64,000 nt of DNA from a candidate division NC10 bacterium CSP1-5 (lineage in GTDB: Bacteria > Methylomirabilota > Methylomirabilia > Methylomirabilales > CSP1-5): assembly GCA_001443495.1 (NCBI GenBank), contig LDXR01000013.1, positions 1 to 64,000 on the forward strand, read 5' to 3'. Numbering within the stretch: position 1 is the first letter of the stretch; each line of letters starts with the position of its first letter. The notes beneath the pieces were generated by a model that was not told where the DNA came from, ran no database searches, and saw nothing but the letters and a program-made list of their open reading frames with translations. Positions 33,254 to 42,043 of the stretch are shown here, one piece after another. The translations under genes were made by a program, and so were the position numbers.

Positions 33254-34279
33254 TTACGGCTTCTCCCGTGATGGAGTAAAGACCTCGTTGACATTGGTGC
33301 CCTGCGGACGGCCGGCTTTCGGGCCGCCGGCAATGACGTGGATCCGTCCATCAATCACCACGGCCCCCAGCCCATGACGGCCGGTCGGCATAGGCGTGTG
33401 CTCCGTCCACCGGTCGGTTCGAGGGTCGTAGGCCTCGTTGGCACGGAAGGGTTCGAGTTCCATTCTGTATTCCCCTCCAAAGACGTAAATACGCCGACCA
33501 AGGACCGCTGCGGCGATCCCGCTTCTCTTCGTCGGGAGGGGGGCTTTTGTGGTCCAGCGCTTTACCCCTGGATCGTACACCTCATTGACCACGACCGGGC
33601 TGCTCATAAACCTTTGGCGGCCAGCAATCGCGTACAGGCGCCCATCGAGCACAGCCACAGCGAGATGATCCCTCGGGGTGGGCATCGGAGGCAGTCTCTG
33701 CCAGGTGTCGGTGACAGGGTCGTACATTTCGAGGGCGTTCACGGCCTTACCTCCAGCCTCGCCACCCACAGCATAGATCTTCTCGTCAATCACCCCCACC
33801 GCGAGGGCCCCCCTGGCCGTGGGCATAGGGGCCCGCGCCCGCCAACGGTCTCGATCCGGGTCGTATTCCCAGACCTCTTTCATGGGCCGCCTGAGCGTTG
33901 GGATGTCGACAAGCAGGCCCGGGGCGTACCCACCCACGACGTATAATTTGCCGTTCGCCGCGGTCGCAGCGGCATGGTGCAGCGGTCCAGGCAGGGACGT
34001 CTTTGTTTCCCACCGGTCGGTCCGCGGGTCGTACGCCTCGACGGCCCCCGAGGTCCATCCGATGAGGTACTTCAACCCGCCGATGACATAGATCTTCCCA
34101 TCAAGCTTCGCGACGGCTACCTCACTCCGCTTGCTGGGCATGGGTGCCCGCATCTCCCAGTGTCCACCAGAAGCCGCTGAACCCACCATGGCGACGCACA
34201 CGAACATCAAGACGCCGGCCAGGCAGGATCCGTACGTTCTCACTCTCACTCTGTGGTGCACGAAGGCACAGGCGGTCAT
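33254..34279 (-). CDS. Exported kelch-repeat beta-propeller protein
   Basis: A 341-residue protein with a signal peptide (hydrophobic LAGVLMFVCVAMVGSAASG at about residues 19-37). Six kelch blades follow, each with a double Gly, as in DGKIYVIGGLKYL, NGKLYVVGGYAP, DEKIYAVGGEAG, DGRLYAIAGRQ, GRRIYVFGGEY and DGRIHVIAGGP. Function unknown; probably a periplasmic binding or sugar-related protein. The ATG at 34279 has GGAGG upstream and lies inside the heptamer repeat GACGACC-GATGACC. Confidence 0.85.
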   Translation of the reverse strand: MTACAFVHHRVRVRTYGSCLAGVLMFVCVAMVGSAASGGHWEMRAPMPSKRSEVAVAKLDGKIYVIGGLKYLIGWTSGAVEAYDPRTDRWETKTSLPGPLHHAAATAANGKLYVVGGYAPGLLVDIPTLRRPMKEVWEYDPDRDRWRARAPMPTARGALAVGVIDEKIYAVGGEAGGKAVNALEMYDPVTDTWQRLPPMPTPRDHLAVAVLDGRLYAIAGRQRFMSSPVVVNEVYDPGVKRWTTKAPLPTKRSGIAAAVLGRRIYVFGGEYRMELEPFRANEAYDPRTDRWTEHTPMPTGRHGLGAVVIDGRIHVIAGGPKAGRPQGTNVNEVFTPSREKP

Positions 34280-34287
34280 CGGTCGTC
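34274..34287. repeat. Heptanucleotide repeat pair at the kelch gene start
   Basis: GGTCATC-GGTCGTC, identical to units at 27165-27178 and 23912-23939. On the minus strand the unit GATGACC provides the start codon of the kelch gene. Confidence 0.5.
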
Positions 34288-34293
34288 CTCCTG

Positions 34294-34482
34294 TTACGCC
34301 TCCTCTACGTGCTCGTAGATGACGGTTCCGCACGTGGCGCAGCGGTCGGAAAAGCGGATCAAGACTTCGGGATCGTACTTGGCATGGGCCGAGTAGTAGC
34401 CTCGGGTCACCTCGGTTCGCTCCACTTCGGTTCCACCGCATGTCGGACACCGGGTCAGGTCGCGCACGGGCCGCTCTTCCAT
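34294..34482 (-). CDS. Small two-zinc-ribbon protein
   Basis: A 62-residue protein with two CxxC pairs (TRCPTCGGTEV at Cys12/Cys15; SDRCATCGTVIYE at about Cys48/Cys51) forming a treble-clef or rubredoxin-like zinc site. Its ATG overlaps the stop of the RsmF-tail gene (TGATG), so the two are translationally coupled. It may assist RNA or protein binding; function unknown. Confidence 0.7.
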   Translation of the reverse strand: MEERPVRDLTRCPTCGGTEVERTEVTRGYYSAHAKYDPEVLIRFSDRCATCGTVIYEHVEEA

Positions 34483-34967
34483 CACTCATCCTCCCCCCTC
34501 TGGGGGCGGCCACTCATGAGGGCGTCCACCCACGCCCGAGGAAGCTGTGATCTCAGCCCCGCCTCCCCGTGGAGGGCGCAGCCCAGTATCTTTCCCTCAT
34601 AGCGCACCGCCACGTACCCCCTGTCCGTCAGGAAGGGCCCCGGCAGGACTTGCCCATGCAAAAAGGGGTCAAGTCGCGCCGGACTGAGCTCGACGACGTT
34701 TTTGACAATGGCGTCTTCAAGGAGGAGTAAGGCGGCGGTCGTGGGTTTCCAGTGGCCTCCCCGCTTCCGAAGCAGCGGCAACCCCGCGGCCTCGACCTTG
34801 AACGCGGTGAGGGTCTCTTGAACACCGGCGACGTCCGCTATCGCCCACACGGTCTTTCCGCGGGTGAGAAACCGTAGGCCTTCCAGCATGGTGCCGGGCA
34901 CGCCGAACCGCCTGCTCCAGTATTCGAGGATCTCCTGTGCTTCACCCGGGCTTACGGAGACGAGCAA
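34482..34967 (-). CDS. RsmF C-terminal (PUA-like) RNA-binding domain as a separate protein
   Basis: About 160 residues matching the C-terminal part of RsmF/Nop2-type RNA m5C methyltransferases: TRGKTVWAIADVAG, AAGLPLLRKRGGHWKPTTAAL, and GKILGCALHGEAGLRSQLPR with the AWVDAL end. Usually it is fused to the methyltransferase. Here the methyltransferase stops at 34942 and this frame overlaps it by about 26 bp. The start is uncertain: a TTG at 34967 with GGGGG upstream is my best guess. Programmed or assembly frameshifting is an alternative. Confidence 0.7.
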   Translation of the reverse strand: MLVSVSPGEAQEILEYWSRRFGVPGTMLEGLRFLTRGKTVWAIADVAGVQETLTAFKVEAAGLPLLRKRGGHWKPTTAALLLLEDAIVKNVVELSPARLDPFLHGQVLPGPFLTDRGYVAVRYEGKILGCALHGEAGLRSQLPRAWVDALMSGRPQRGEDE

Positions 34968-35844
34968 TGAAGAACCCCCACGAGTTGACGAGGTGTGGAT
35001 AGAACCGAGTCGCCAGTTTGAGAGAGGGGTGAAACTGGTGTCCGTTCCACGACTCGAGGCCGGGCGCATGAGGCAAGGGGGTCTCGATCGGAATAAGCTC
35101 GGCCCGTCCCTCCTCCACGACCGGATGGAGCACCGCTTCGTTTTCCTCTGGGGCGTAGGTGCAGGTCGAGTAGACGAGCGTCCCACCCGGCCGGAGCAAC
35201 TTGAGGCCGTGAGTCACCAGCATCTGCTGCAGCCGCTGTAGCCGGCGACTGACCTCCGGATCCTCGGTCAGCGGCGTCCGGGCCCCGACCCGATACGTCC
35301 CCTCCGCCGAGCACGGGGGATCGAGAAGAATCCGGGCAAAGCGCATCCGCATCGGAAAGCTCTGCCCCCGATACCGTGTCACGATAATGCTGGTGATCCC
35401 GAGGCGATCGCTGTGCGACCGGAGAATACCGATCCGCCGGTGGCTGACATCGTTGGCCACGATGAGGGCCTGGTTCCGCGTGAGCTGAGCCAGGTACGTG
35501 GCTTTCCCCCCTGGCGCGGCGCACAGATCGAGGAGGTGCTCCCCCGCCTGCGCATCCAGGATGAGCGCTGGAAGCATCGATGTCAGTCCCTGGACCTGGT
35601 ACCATCCCCGGAAATACTCGAGGGTGCTCCCGGGGTTCTCGACGCTCTCCCACCGGAATGCCTCCGGAATCTCCGTAACTGGTGCGAGAGGATAGCCTTG
35701 CTCTGCCATCGCCTGTCGGAATTTGTCCGACTCGACGCGCAATGTATTGGCCCGAATGTGGGTCGGCGGCCGAATCTCCACGGCCTTGAGAAACGATGAA
35801 AAGTCGGGAATGATGTCGCGGTACCGCTCGAAGGCCGGAACCAT
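34942..35844 (-). CDS. Nop2/Sun (RsmB/RsmF) family RNA m5C methyltransferase
   Basis: A 300-residue SAM-dependent RNA cytosine-5 methyltransferase. Motifs: the N-terminal HIRANTLRVESDKFRQAM, SAM loop LDLCAAPGGKATYLAQL, motif IV LLDPPCSAEGTYR (Cys), and motif VI VYSTCTYAPEENEAVL (catalytic Cys). The C-terminal RNA-binding domain is encoded by the next, overlapping gene. The ATG at 35844 directly follows the ribokinase stop. The target is probably rRNA or tRNA. Confidence 0.9.
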   Translation of the reverse strand: MVPAFERYRDIIPDFSSFLKAVEIRPPTHIRANTLRVESDKFRQAMAEQGYPLAPVTEIPEAFRWESVENPGSTLEYFRGWYQVQGLTSMLPALILDAQAGEHLLDLCAAPGGKATYLAQLTRNQALIVANDVSHRRIGILRSHSDRLGITSIIVTRYRGQSFPMRMRFARILLDPPCSAEGTYRVGARTPLTEDPEVSRRLQRLQQMLVTHGLKLLRPGGTLVYSTCTYAPEENEAVLHPVVEEGRAELIPIETPLPHAPGLESWNGHQFHPSLKLATRFYPHLVNSWGFFIARLRKPG

Positions 35845-35845
35845 G

Positions 35846-36763
35846 TCACTGCCCTGAGGAGAGGAGCGCATCAATGGCGGTGCGGTCGGGAAGCGACTCC
35901 TGGGCTCCCCGACGCGTCGTCGCCAGCGCGCCCGCAGCGTTTGCAAAGGGAATGGCCTTTTCGAGCGTCCTGCCCTCGGCCAATGCTGCAGCGAGTGCTC
36001 CGTTAAAGGCGTCACCCGCGCCGGTGGAATCGACCGGGCGGACGGAGAAGGCCGGGAAGTGCCGTGCCCCGCCCTTGCCTACCCACAGAGCGCCGCGGAC
36101 TCCGAGGGTCATGATGACATCCCCGCAGCCCATCTCCAGGAGCCGGTCGCCCGCTTTCTTCGCTCCGTTGAGATCCTTCACCGGCACGCCGGTCAGGGCG
36201 GAGGCCTCCGTTTCATTGGGCGTCAAAAGATCCACCAGGGAGAAATCCTCACGACGAAGAGGGGTGGCCGGCGCGGGATTCAGGATGGTCCGCATCCTCT
36301 TCTCTTTCGCTCGTCGAAGGACCCAGTGGACCGTTTCGCGCGGGGTTTCCAACTGTACGAGCAGGATCGCCCCCCCGAGGAGCTGATCCCGGCTCTCAAG
36401 CTCCTCCGGAGTCAGACGGTAGTTGCACCCCGGAACAACCACAATCTGATTTCCCCCTGATGGATCAACGAGGATAAAAGCCACACCCGTGCCACAGGCG
36501 GCATCTGAGATCAACCCAGCCCCATCGATCCCTACCGTTTCGAGATTCTTGCGGATCTCCTCGCCATGCCGGTCTTGTCCTACCTTGCCGATGAACATAA
36601 CGTCCGCCCCGGCGCGTCGAGCGGCCACAGCCTGGTTTGCCCCTTTGCCCCCGAAGGAGACTAGTAGATCCCGACCGAAGATCGTCTCGCCCTGCTCGGG
36701 TGCTCGATCCACCTGGACGGTGAAGTCGATGTTGGCCGATCCAACGACTACGACCGCCGACAT
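35846..36763 (-). CDS. rbsK: Ribokinase (PfkB family)
   Basis: Phosphorylates ribose to ribose-5-phosphate. The 305-residue PfkB fold shows VVVVGSANIDFTVQVDRAP, the first signature FGGKGANQAVAARRAGAD, ILNPAPATPL, and the catalytic DSTGAGDAFNGALAAALAEG with the base Asp. Its start overlaps the end of the nucleoside hydrolase gene by 16 bp. The pair forms a nucleoside salvage unit: hydrolase frees ribose, ribokinase recycles it. Confidence 0.93.
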   Translation of the reverse strand: MSAVVVVGSANIDFTVQVDRAPEQGETIFGRDLLVSFGGKGANQAVAARRAGADVMFIGKVGQDRHGEEIRKNLETVGIDGAGLISDAACGTGVAFILVDPSGGNQIVVVPGCNYRLTPEELESRDQLLGGAILLVQLETPRETVHWVLRRAKEKRMRTILNPAPATPLRREDFSLVDLLTPNETEASALTGVPVKDLNGAKKAGDRLLEMGCGDVIMTLGVRGALWVGKGGARHFPAFSVRPVDSTGAGDAFNGALAAALAEGRTLEKAIPFANAAGALATTRRGAQESLPDRTAIDALLSSGQ

Positions 36764-37719
36764 AGACGTTCCACAAAGAGGCTAAGGAAACGGTCCGCGT
36801 CCACGTCCAGCGCAACCTCAACGTTGGGCTGCCCTTCGGCCCGAAAGGGACGGCGGTCCGCTACTGTCATCCCCGTAGTGATCTCACCACGCGTCTCTAC
36901 TTGGACAAAGAGTGGCCGAGTCTTCACCAGATTCGGGTCGATGGCGACGCCTACCGTGAGCGGGTCGTGCAGGGTGATCCCGGCAAAGCCTTCCCATTTC
37001 TCGGAGAAGGCGATGAGATGAGCGGTACAGTCCAGCAGGAACTGAGCAGGGAGATCGGCAAGAGGCTCTACCCAGGTTCGCAGCGCATCCCCCGAAAGTC
37101 GGACCCGCTCCGTCACATCGAGAGGGATGAGCGTGAGTGGCAACCCCGAGCCCAACACAATGCGGGCCGCCTCGGGATCCGTGGCAATGTTGAACTCTGC
37201 CGTCGCCGAGGTGTTCCCCGGGACGAGGACGGCCCCCCCCATACTGATGATCCGGGAAATCTTCTCCATCGTCTTGCGGTCCCGGCGGAGCGCTTGAGCA
37301 ATATTGGTGAGGGGTCCTAGCGTGATCAGCGTGATCTCACCGGGATACCGACGAACGAGTTCGAGGATCAGATCTGCCGCTTCCATCGCCGCCGGGCTCT
37401 GTCGCGGTCGGGGATATCGGGGGAGGCCATCCGGATTCCGATGACGGAGGAGTCCTCCAAGCCCGTCCTCTCCGTGGACATCCAGGGCTGGCCGGAGTTC
37501 GCACTCGAGGGGGCGGGCCGCGCCCCGCGCGACGACAGGGCGCGGCTCCGGCGCGAGGAGGTCCAGGATCAGGAAGACATTCCTGGTGCAGTCCTCGACC
37601 CGCGTGTTGCCGGCCACCGTGGTGATCGCCTCAACCGCGAGTTCCGGTGACTGCAAAGCCAGGAAGAGGGCCAGGGCATCGTCAATCCCCGGATCCGTAT
37701 CGATGATGACTCGCTTCAT
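36748..37719 (-). CDS. Inosine-uridine-preferring nucleoside hydrolase
   Basis: A 323-residue IUNH-family N-ribohydrolase that splits nucleosides to base and ribose. The metal-binding start KRVIIDTDPGIDDALALFLA carries the DTDxGxDD motif. LITLGPLTNIAQAL, then ATAEFNIATDPEAARIVL (with the conserved N...D) and LHDPLTVGVAIDP follow. The ATG at 37719 fits the family N-terminus; the frame is open further upstream without support. Confidence 0.93.
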   Translation of the reverse strand: MKRVIIDTDPGIDDALALFLALQSPELAVEAITTVAGNTRVEDCTRNVFLILDLLAPEPRPVVARGAARPLECELRPALDVHGEDGLGGLLRHRNPDGLPRYPRPRQSPAAMEAADLILELVRRYPGEITLITLGPLTNIAQALRRDRKTMEKISRIISMGGAVLVPGNTSATAEFNIATDPEAARIVLGSGLPLTLIPLDVTERVRLSGDALRTWVEPLADLPAQFLLDCTAHLIAFSEKWEGFAGITLHDPLTVGVAIDPNLVKTRPLFVQVETRGEITTGMTVADRRPFRAEGQPNVEVALDVDADRFLSLFVERLCRRS

Positions 37720-37915
37720 CTTGCTGTCCGAAGTCCAACGTCCGATTTCCGAAGTCCGAAGTCGCCATGAGCGAGGGCTGGAGGACGGCAAGAAATTCGG
37801 GAAGCGGTCGGGTACTCGAGCCAATCGTATAGATGGTTCCGGACTCTCCTTGTAGGCCTCTCGCTTTCTGCTCGGTTCGCGGCAAGGAGGCAGGAAGGGG
37901 CAAACGAAGTGAGGC

Positions 37916-38866
37916 TTAAGGAGTCGACCGCGCGTCGTGAATGCGTTGAGATCGATAGCGGACCGCGACGTAGTATAGGAAGAGCATCATCGCGACCCAG
38001 CCGAAAAGGGCTGGCCCCACGCCGTCCGCCCCGAAGAGCCACCCTCTCAGCCCCCCTTTGCTCATGAAGAGGTCATCGCCCTTGTCCATAAAGTTCCAGG
38101 CGGCGTGCAGACCGATGGGAAAATAGAGGCTCCCGGTCCTGATGAAGGTGTAGTTGAGAACCACGCCTATCACGAAAAAGCTTAGAAAATAGACCACGTA
38201 GGTCTCGCCGGGGTTGACGAGCGTCCAGAGGTGCTCCTGAAGCCCGCGCAACCCGAGCCCCCACTCGATGGCCCCAAGCTTCACCGGGACGCGAGCCTTG
38301 AACAGGAAGTGGTAGAAACTGAAGAGGCTGCTGGTCACCACCACGGACCCCACCGTCCCTATCCACCGCTCAACGACCTGGAAGATCATTCCGCGAAACA
38401 TGATCTCCTTGAGCAGACCCACGGCGCTTCCGACAACGAGCAGCTCACCAATATCTCTAAGCAGGGGCCACCCGGACTTATGCAGCTCGATGTATCGTGC
38501 CCCTACTAGGACGGAAGCCCCGATAATGATCATATAGCCGATAATCGCCCAGAAGAATCCTTGCCAGAGGAGGAGCCTCCAGCCGGGCTGAAAGCGCAGC
38601 CCGAGGGAACTGAGCGAGGTGAAACCCAGCCGCCGCACATTGAAAACGAGAAAGCCCATCGTCACGAACTGGAGGATGTTGTACCAGACCTTCGCGTAAT
38701 CGTACCCGTCCGGATAGAGGTGGGTACCAAGGAGCCGGGGCAGGCCGGGGACGATGGGCAGCAAGAACTCGACAATCGGCATGACCAAAGGGGCAAGGAT
38801 GATCGTGACCACAATGATCCCGGCCACGTTCATGAGAAAGATCAAAGCGCCTCGGCCCTTGTTCAT
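37916..38866 (-). CDS. CPBP-family intramembrane protease-like protein
   Basis: A 316-residue membrane protein with about eight helices. The ABI/CPBP signature is LLKEIMFRGMIFQVVERW (normally EExxxR; here the first Glu is Lys), then FSFYHFLFK (the FxxxH motif) and IGLHAAWNF (HxxxN). The replaced Glu may affect catalysis, so it could be a non-proteolytic relative. The start ATG at 38866 has GAGGGGG upstream. Role unknown. Confidence 0.8.
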   Translation of the reverse strand: MNKGRGALIFLMNVAGIIVVTIILAPLVMPIVEFLLPIVPGLPRLLGTHLYPDGYDYAKVWYNILQFVTMGFLVFNVRRLGFTSLSSLGLRFQPGWRLLLWQGFFWAIIGYMIIIGASVLVGARYIELHKSGWPLLRDIGELLVVGSAVGLLKEIMFRGMIFQVVERWIGTVGSVVVTSSLFSFYHFLFKARVPVKLGAIEWGLGLRGLQEHLWTLVNPGETYVVYFLSFFVIGVVLNYTFIRTGSLYFPIGLHAAWNFMDKGDDLFMSKGGLRGWLFGADGVGPALFGWVAMMLFLYYVAVRYRSQRIHDARSTP

Positions 38867-38921
38867 CCTGTCCCCCTCGATGAAAAAAACCGCCTCAGCT
38901 TGAAGCGTCCGACGCACCTTG

Positions 38922-39020
38922 TCAAGGGAAAACAATGATCGCGAATTCCACGAGCCGCACGATGATCTCTTTGCCATCCATCCCGACCACGTCGGTCTTG
39001 AGCAGCTCGCTCACCCACAC
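38922..39020 (-). pseudogene. Cupin protein N-terminal remnant
   Basis: A GTG after GGAGGAGG opens a 32-codon frame VSELLKTDVVGMDGKEIIV ... VEFA, which resembles the opening strands of small single-domain cupins. It then runs into IIVFP and a stop. The metal-binding part of the fold is missing. The good ribosome site suggests recent decay. Confidence 0.4.
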
Positions 39021-39091
39021 AGGCCCCTCCTCCCTCCGCTGAGGGGTTGCTCGATTCACCGGGAGACCCGAAGAGGCTATGACGGGGCAAT

Positions 39092-39853
39092 TCAAGGAGT
39101 TAAATTGTTCATAAATTGCTTTAACTTTTTAAAGTAATCTTCCCCTCCGGCAAGATATGTATCGTTGTGGGTGGCCCCGCGGATCAGGTAGAACTCTTTG
39201 GGCGGAGAGGCCGTCTCGTACAGACGTTTCCCCATCCACAGCGGGATAATCTCGTCATGCTCGCCGTGGATCACCAGCTTGGGGACCGCCACCTTCCCGA
39301 TCAGCGCGAGGGAGTCGTATTTGACCGTGCCCGGCGGCAACGCGGGGAGGAAACGAAAATAGAGACGCATCACATCGTCGGTCGAGGTAAAGGCCGACTC
39401 CAGAATGATCCCAAGACACGGGCGCTCGACCGCAACGGCAGTCGCCAGGGCGCTTCCCAGCGACCGTCCAAAGAGGACGACGCGGCTCGGGTCAACGTCG
39501 GCGCGGGAGCACAGATATCCGAAGGCCGCAAAGGCATCCCGAAACGTGCCGGCCTTCGAGATCTCCCCTTCGCTCTTGCCGTACTCCCGATAATCGAAGA
39601 TAAAGATGTTCACCCGCGCGTGCGCATGCAGGAGGGCGATGTTCTCGAGGCGGTGGCTGATGTTCCCGGCATTGCCGTGAAACCAGAGGAGTGTGATGGA
39701 ACTCTTCTGAAAAGGGACGTACCATCCGTGAAGGCGAATGCCATCGTCGGTCGTAAAGAACACCTCCTCATAGGCGAGCCCCAGGTCGGCGGGGGTTCCG
39801 ATCAGGGTGGGATCGGGAAAAAAGACCGTGCCCTTCTCGGGGAAAAATGTCAT
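39092..39853 (-). CDS. Alpha/beta hydrolase (BEM46/YfhR-like)
   Basis: A 253-residue serine hydrolase with the oxyanion segment LLWFHGNAGNISHRLENI, nucleophile LFGRSLGSALA, Asp in HGEHDEIIPLW and His in GATHNDTYLAGG. The membrane anchor of classic BEM46 members is not obvious. It lies 3 bp after the M48 protease gene, so the two are likely co-transcribed. Substrate unknown. Confidence 0.85.
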   Translation of the reverse strand: MTFFPEKGTVFFPDPTLIGTPADLGLAYEEVFFTTDDGIRLHGWYVPFQKSSITLLWFHGNAGNISHRLENIALLHAHARVNIFIFDYREYGKSEGEISKAGTFRDAFAAFGYLCSRADVDPSRVVLFGRSLGSALATAVAVERPCLGIILESAFTSTDDVMRLYFRFLPALPPGTVKYDSLALIGKVAVPKLVIHGEHDEIIPLWMGKRLYETASPPKEFYLIRGATHNDTYLAGGEDYFKKLKQFMNNLTP

Positions 39854-39856
39854 GGG

Positions 39857-40675
39857 CTATCTGATACTGAGTCCGGGGAGGAGACGCGTACTCTCTGCGA
39901 TCTGGTCTGGAGACGGACGATAGTAGGTCAGGGCGTTGGGCATCAAGCCCTGCAGATCTTGGATGCGAGTCCGGGGGCTCGGGTGGGTCGAGAGAAATTC
40001 AGGGGGCGCCTGGCGGTCTTGCTCCCCCATCCGCTGCCACAGTTGCACCGCCTCTCTGGGATCGTAGCCGGCCTGGGCCATCAGGACCAGCCCGATCCGG
40101 TCTGCCTCCGACTCCTGAAGGCGACCGTAGGGAAGGAGAACACCGACGTTCGCTCCCAGGCCATAGGCGGTCATGACCCCCTGCACCACCCCGGGGTCCC
40201 TTCCCGCCATCCCGGCCTGGACGGCCACTGCCCCCATCTGGGCCAGCAGCCCATGGCTGAGCCGCTCCCCTCCATGTCGCGCCAGCACATGCGCCACCTC
40301 GTGGGCCATCACGGCCGCCAATCCCCCCTCGGTCTTTGCCACGGGGAACATGCCGGTATAGACCGCCACTTTCCCCCCGGGAAGGGCAAACGCGTTCGCC
40401 GTCTTGGGATTGTCGACGACCACGAATTGCCACTGAAAATCGGGGCGCCTGGCCGCGTTCGCAACGCGCGACCCGATTCGGTCCACCACCGCCTGGAGGA
40501 CGGGATCGTGTGATACCTTCTCCTTGGAAAGGATCTGCTGAAAGGCTTGCGCGCCCAGCTGATTCTCTTCTCCTAGTGAGATGAGCATGAGCTGAGAGCG
40601 CTGCGTGTATGGCGCGGTGGTGCAGGCCGTCAATAGGAGCACCGGCACTAGGATTATTCCCGGGATCCTTTTCAT
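39857..40675 (-). CDS. M48-family metalloprotease lipoprotein
   Basis: A 272-residue outer-envelope peptidase of the LoiP/BepA-like group. Lipobox LLTAC in the N-terminal signal, zinc site AVMAHEVAHVLARHGGE (HExxH), a downstream ESEADRIGLVLMAQAGYDP with the third ligand Glu, and LSTHPSPRTRIQDL. Family members degrade misfolded or unassembled outer-membrane proteins. The start at 40675 places the signal peptide correctly. Confidence 0.92.
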   Translation of the reverse strand: MKRIPGIILVPVLLLTACTTAPYTQRSQLMLISLGEENQLGAQAFQQILSKEKVSHDPVLQAVVDRIGSRVANAARRPDFQWQFVVVDNPKTANAFALPGGKVAVYTGMFPVAKTEGGLAAVMAHEVAHVLARHGGERLSHGLLAQMGAVAVQAGMAGRDPGVVQGVMTAYGLGANVGVLLPYGRLQESEADRIGLVLMAQAGYDPREAVQLWQRMGEQDRQAPPEFLSTHPSPRTRIQDLQGLMPNALTYYRPSPDQIAESTRLLPGLSIR

Positions 40676-40834
40676 GCTCGAGATCACGGTCTTCCCCGTC
40701 CCCATGGGTGCTGCGGATCCGAGTGGCGACGGCACACTACCATATTCGGCACCTGTGATCAAGCGCCGCTCGGCCGCCCATCTCTCAATATCTTTGACGG
40801 GGCGAGGCCCATCCTATCCGCCGTTGAGACGGCG

Positions 40835-41128
40835 TCAGGTCTTTTGAAACCACCTTCGGAAGAGTTGTTTCAGGTAGGAATACCCCTCATTTCCCGCAAG
40901 AAGCGACCCGATGAAGAACAGGAGCCAGCTGACCGCCCACCCGGTGACCGCGATACCCGCCTTCGTTTCCGATGACACCGGTAAGAATGGGATGATCAAA
41001 AAGAGCGCGAAGATGCCAAAACTTGTGGCCATCAGCCCTATCCCCACCCGAAACCCTCTTTCCCTTGGACGCAAAGGAGCCGGCCCAGCCTCTGGGTGAC
41101 GTCCATGCGGGATTGGTCTGCTCACCAC
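40835..41128 (-). CDS. Small two-helix membrane protein
   Basis: A 97-residue protein with a polar Pro-rich N-terminus, two hydrophobic segments (IGLMATSFGIFALFLIIPFL; AVSWLLFFIGSLLAG) and a basic tail. The start appears to be GTG with AAGGGGA upstream. No recognisable family. Confidence 0.55.
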   Translation of the reverse strand: MVSRPIPHGRHPEAGPAPLRPRERGFRVGIGLMATSFGIFALFLIIPFLPVSSETKAGIAVTGWAVSWLLFFIGSLLAGNEGYSYLKQLFRRWFQKT

Positions 41129-41175
41129 GATTCCCCTTCAGGTACGGTAGCCCGCGTCAGCGGTTGATGTGGTAT

Positions 41176-41709
41176 TCACTCTCCGCCCCACGTCCCGATC
41201 AATGCCCGTATCGCTGCCTCGGGGGTCCTGACCTCCTGCAGGCTGGCTGTGTGGCTCCCCGTTTCACGCTGCGCAGTGGCGACTACCGGGCGCCACTGTC
41301 GGGCCATCAACAGCACCGGTTTCGGCGGCATCAACCGCTTGTGCATGTATTCCAGCACGAGTGCGAGTTCAAGAAGCGTGCCAGACCCTCCCGGCAGAAT
41401 CACGTACGCGTCACCCAGTTCCAACAATCGGCCGAGGCGCGCGAAGAGATCCACGGCCTCTTCATGGTGCGTAATAAAGGGATTCGGGGGCGCGCCATAC
41501 AAGGCGCAGGTGACGCCGATCGTTGCGCCGCCGCCCTGCCGCGCACCCTGTGCTGATGCGGCCATCGTCCCCCCGTAGCCGCCATTACAGACCACCCACC
41601 CGCGCTCTGCGATGGCCAGGCCGAGGCGCTCAGCCCGAACGTAGGCGGGGTCGCCGCGACTGGGACGCGAGCTGCCAAAGATCGTAACGACACGACGCCC
41701 CTCCCACAT
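41176..41709 (-). CDS. LOG-family protein (TIGR00725/Rossmann, lysine decarboxylase-like)
   Basis: A 177-residue Rossmann protein with VTIFGSSRPSRGDPAY, VCNGGYGGTMAASAQGA and the nucleotide motif ILPGGSGTLLELALVLEY (PGGxGTxxE). Related proteins are cytokinin-activating phosphoribohydrolases or molybdenum-cofactor-carrier-like proteins; which applies is unclear. AGGAGGGGAG precedes the start. Confidence 0.85.
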   Translation of the reverse strand: MWEGRRVVTIFGSSRPSRGDPAYVRAERLGLAIAERGWVVCNGGYGGTMAASAQGARQGGGATIGVTCALYGAPPNPFITHHEEAVDLFARLGRLLELGDAYVILPGGSGTLLELALVLEYMHKRLMPPKPVLLMARQWRPVVATAQRETGSHTASLQEVRTPEAAIRALIGTWGGE

Positions 41710-41758
41710 GGCTCCCCTCCTGTCCCGATCTATTTCCTCCCCTGGTATTCCTCGAGTT

Positions 41759-41983
41759 CTATGAGCAAGGTGAGCCCTCGTACCGCGTGGACTCTGACCC
41801 GGGGTATAGGGCGAGATCCTTGATCACCCACACGAGGAAGAGGCCGACCGTCGCCCACAGCGAGAGATCAATCCATTGCCGAAGAAGCCAGAGACCCATC
41901 CCCGCCAGCACCCACCCCGGTATCTGAAGCAAGAGATACTTGATCACAGGTCGGAGCTCTCTTGTGGCCTTGCGGGGTTGCAT
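41759..41983 (-). CDS. Small two-helix membrane protein
   Basis: A 74-residue protein with two transmembrane segments (LLLQIPGWVLAGMGLWLL; WATVGLFLVWVIKDLALY). A small uncharacterised family of this shape exists in several bacteria. No strong ribosome site. The C-terminus (PGSESTRYEGSPCS) looks frayed. Confidence 0.5.
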   Translation of the reverse strand: MQPRKATRELRPVIKYLLLQIPGWVLAGMGLWLLRQWIDLSLWATVGLFLVWVIKDLALYPGSESTRYEGSPCS

Positions 41984-42043
41984 GCGCTCGCGGTCGGTCG
42001 GCCGCGGCGAGGAGAAGTGATCACCCGGCAGCCAGGGTGGGTC

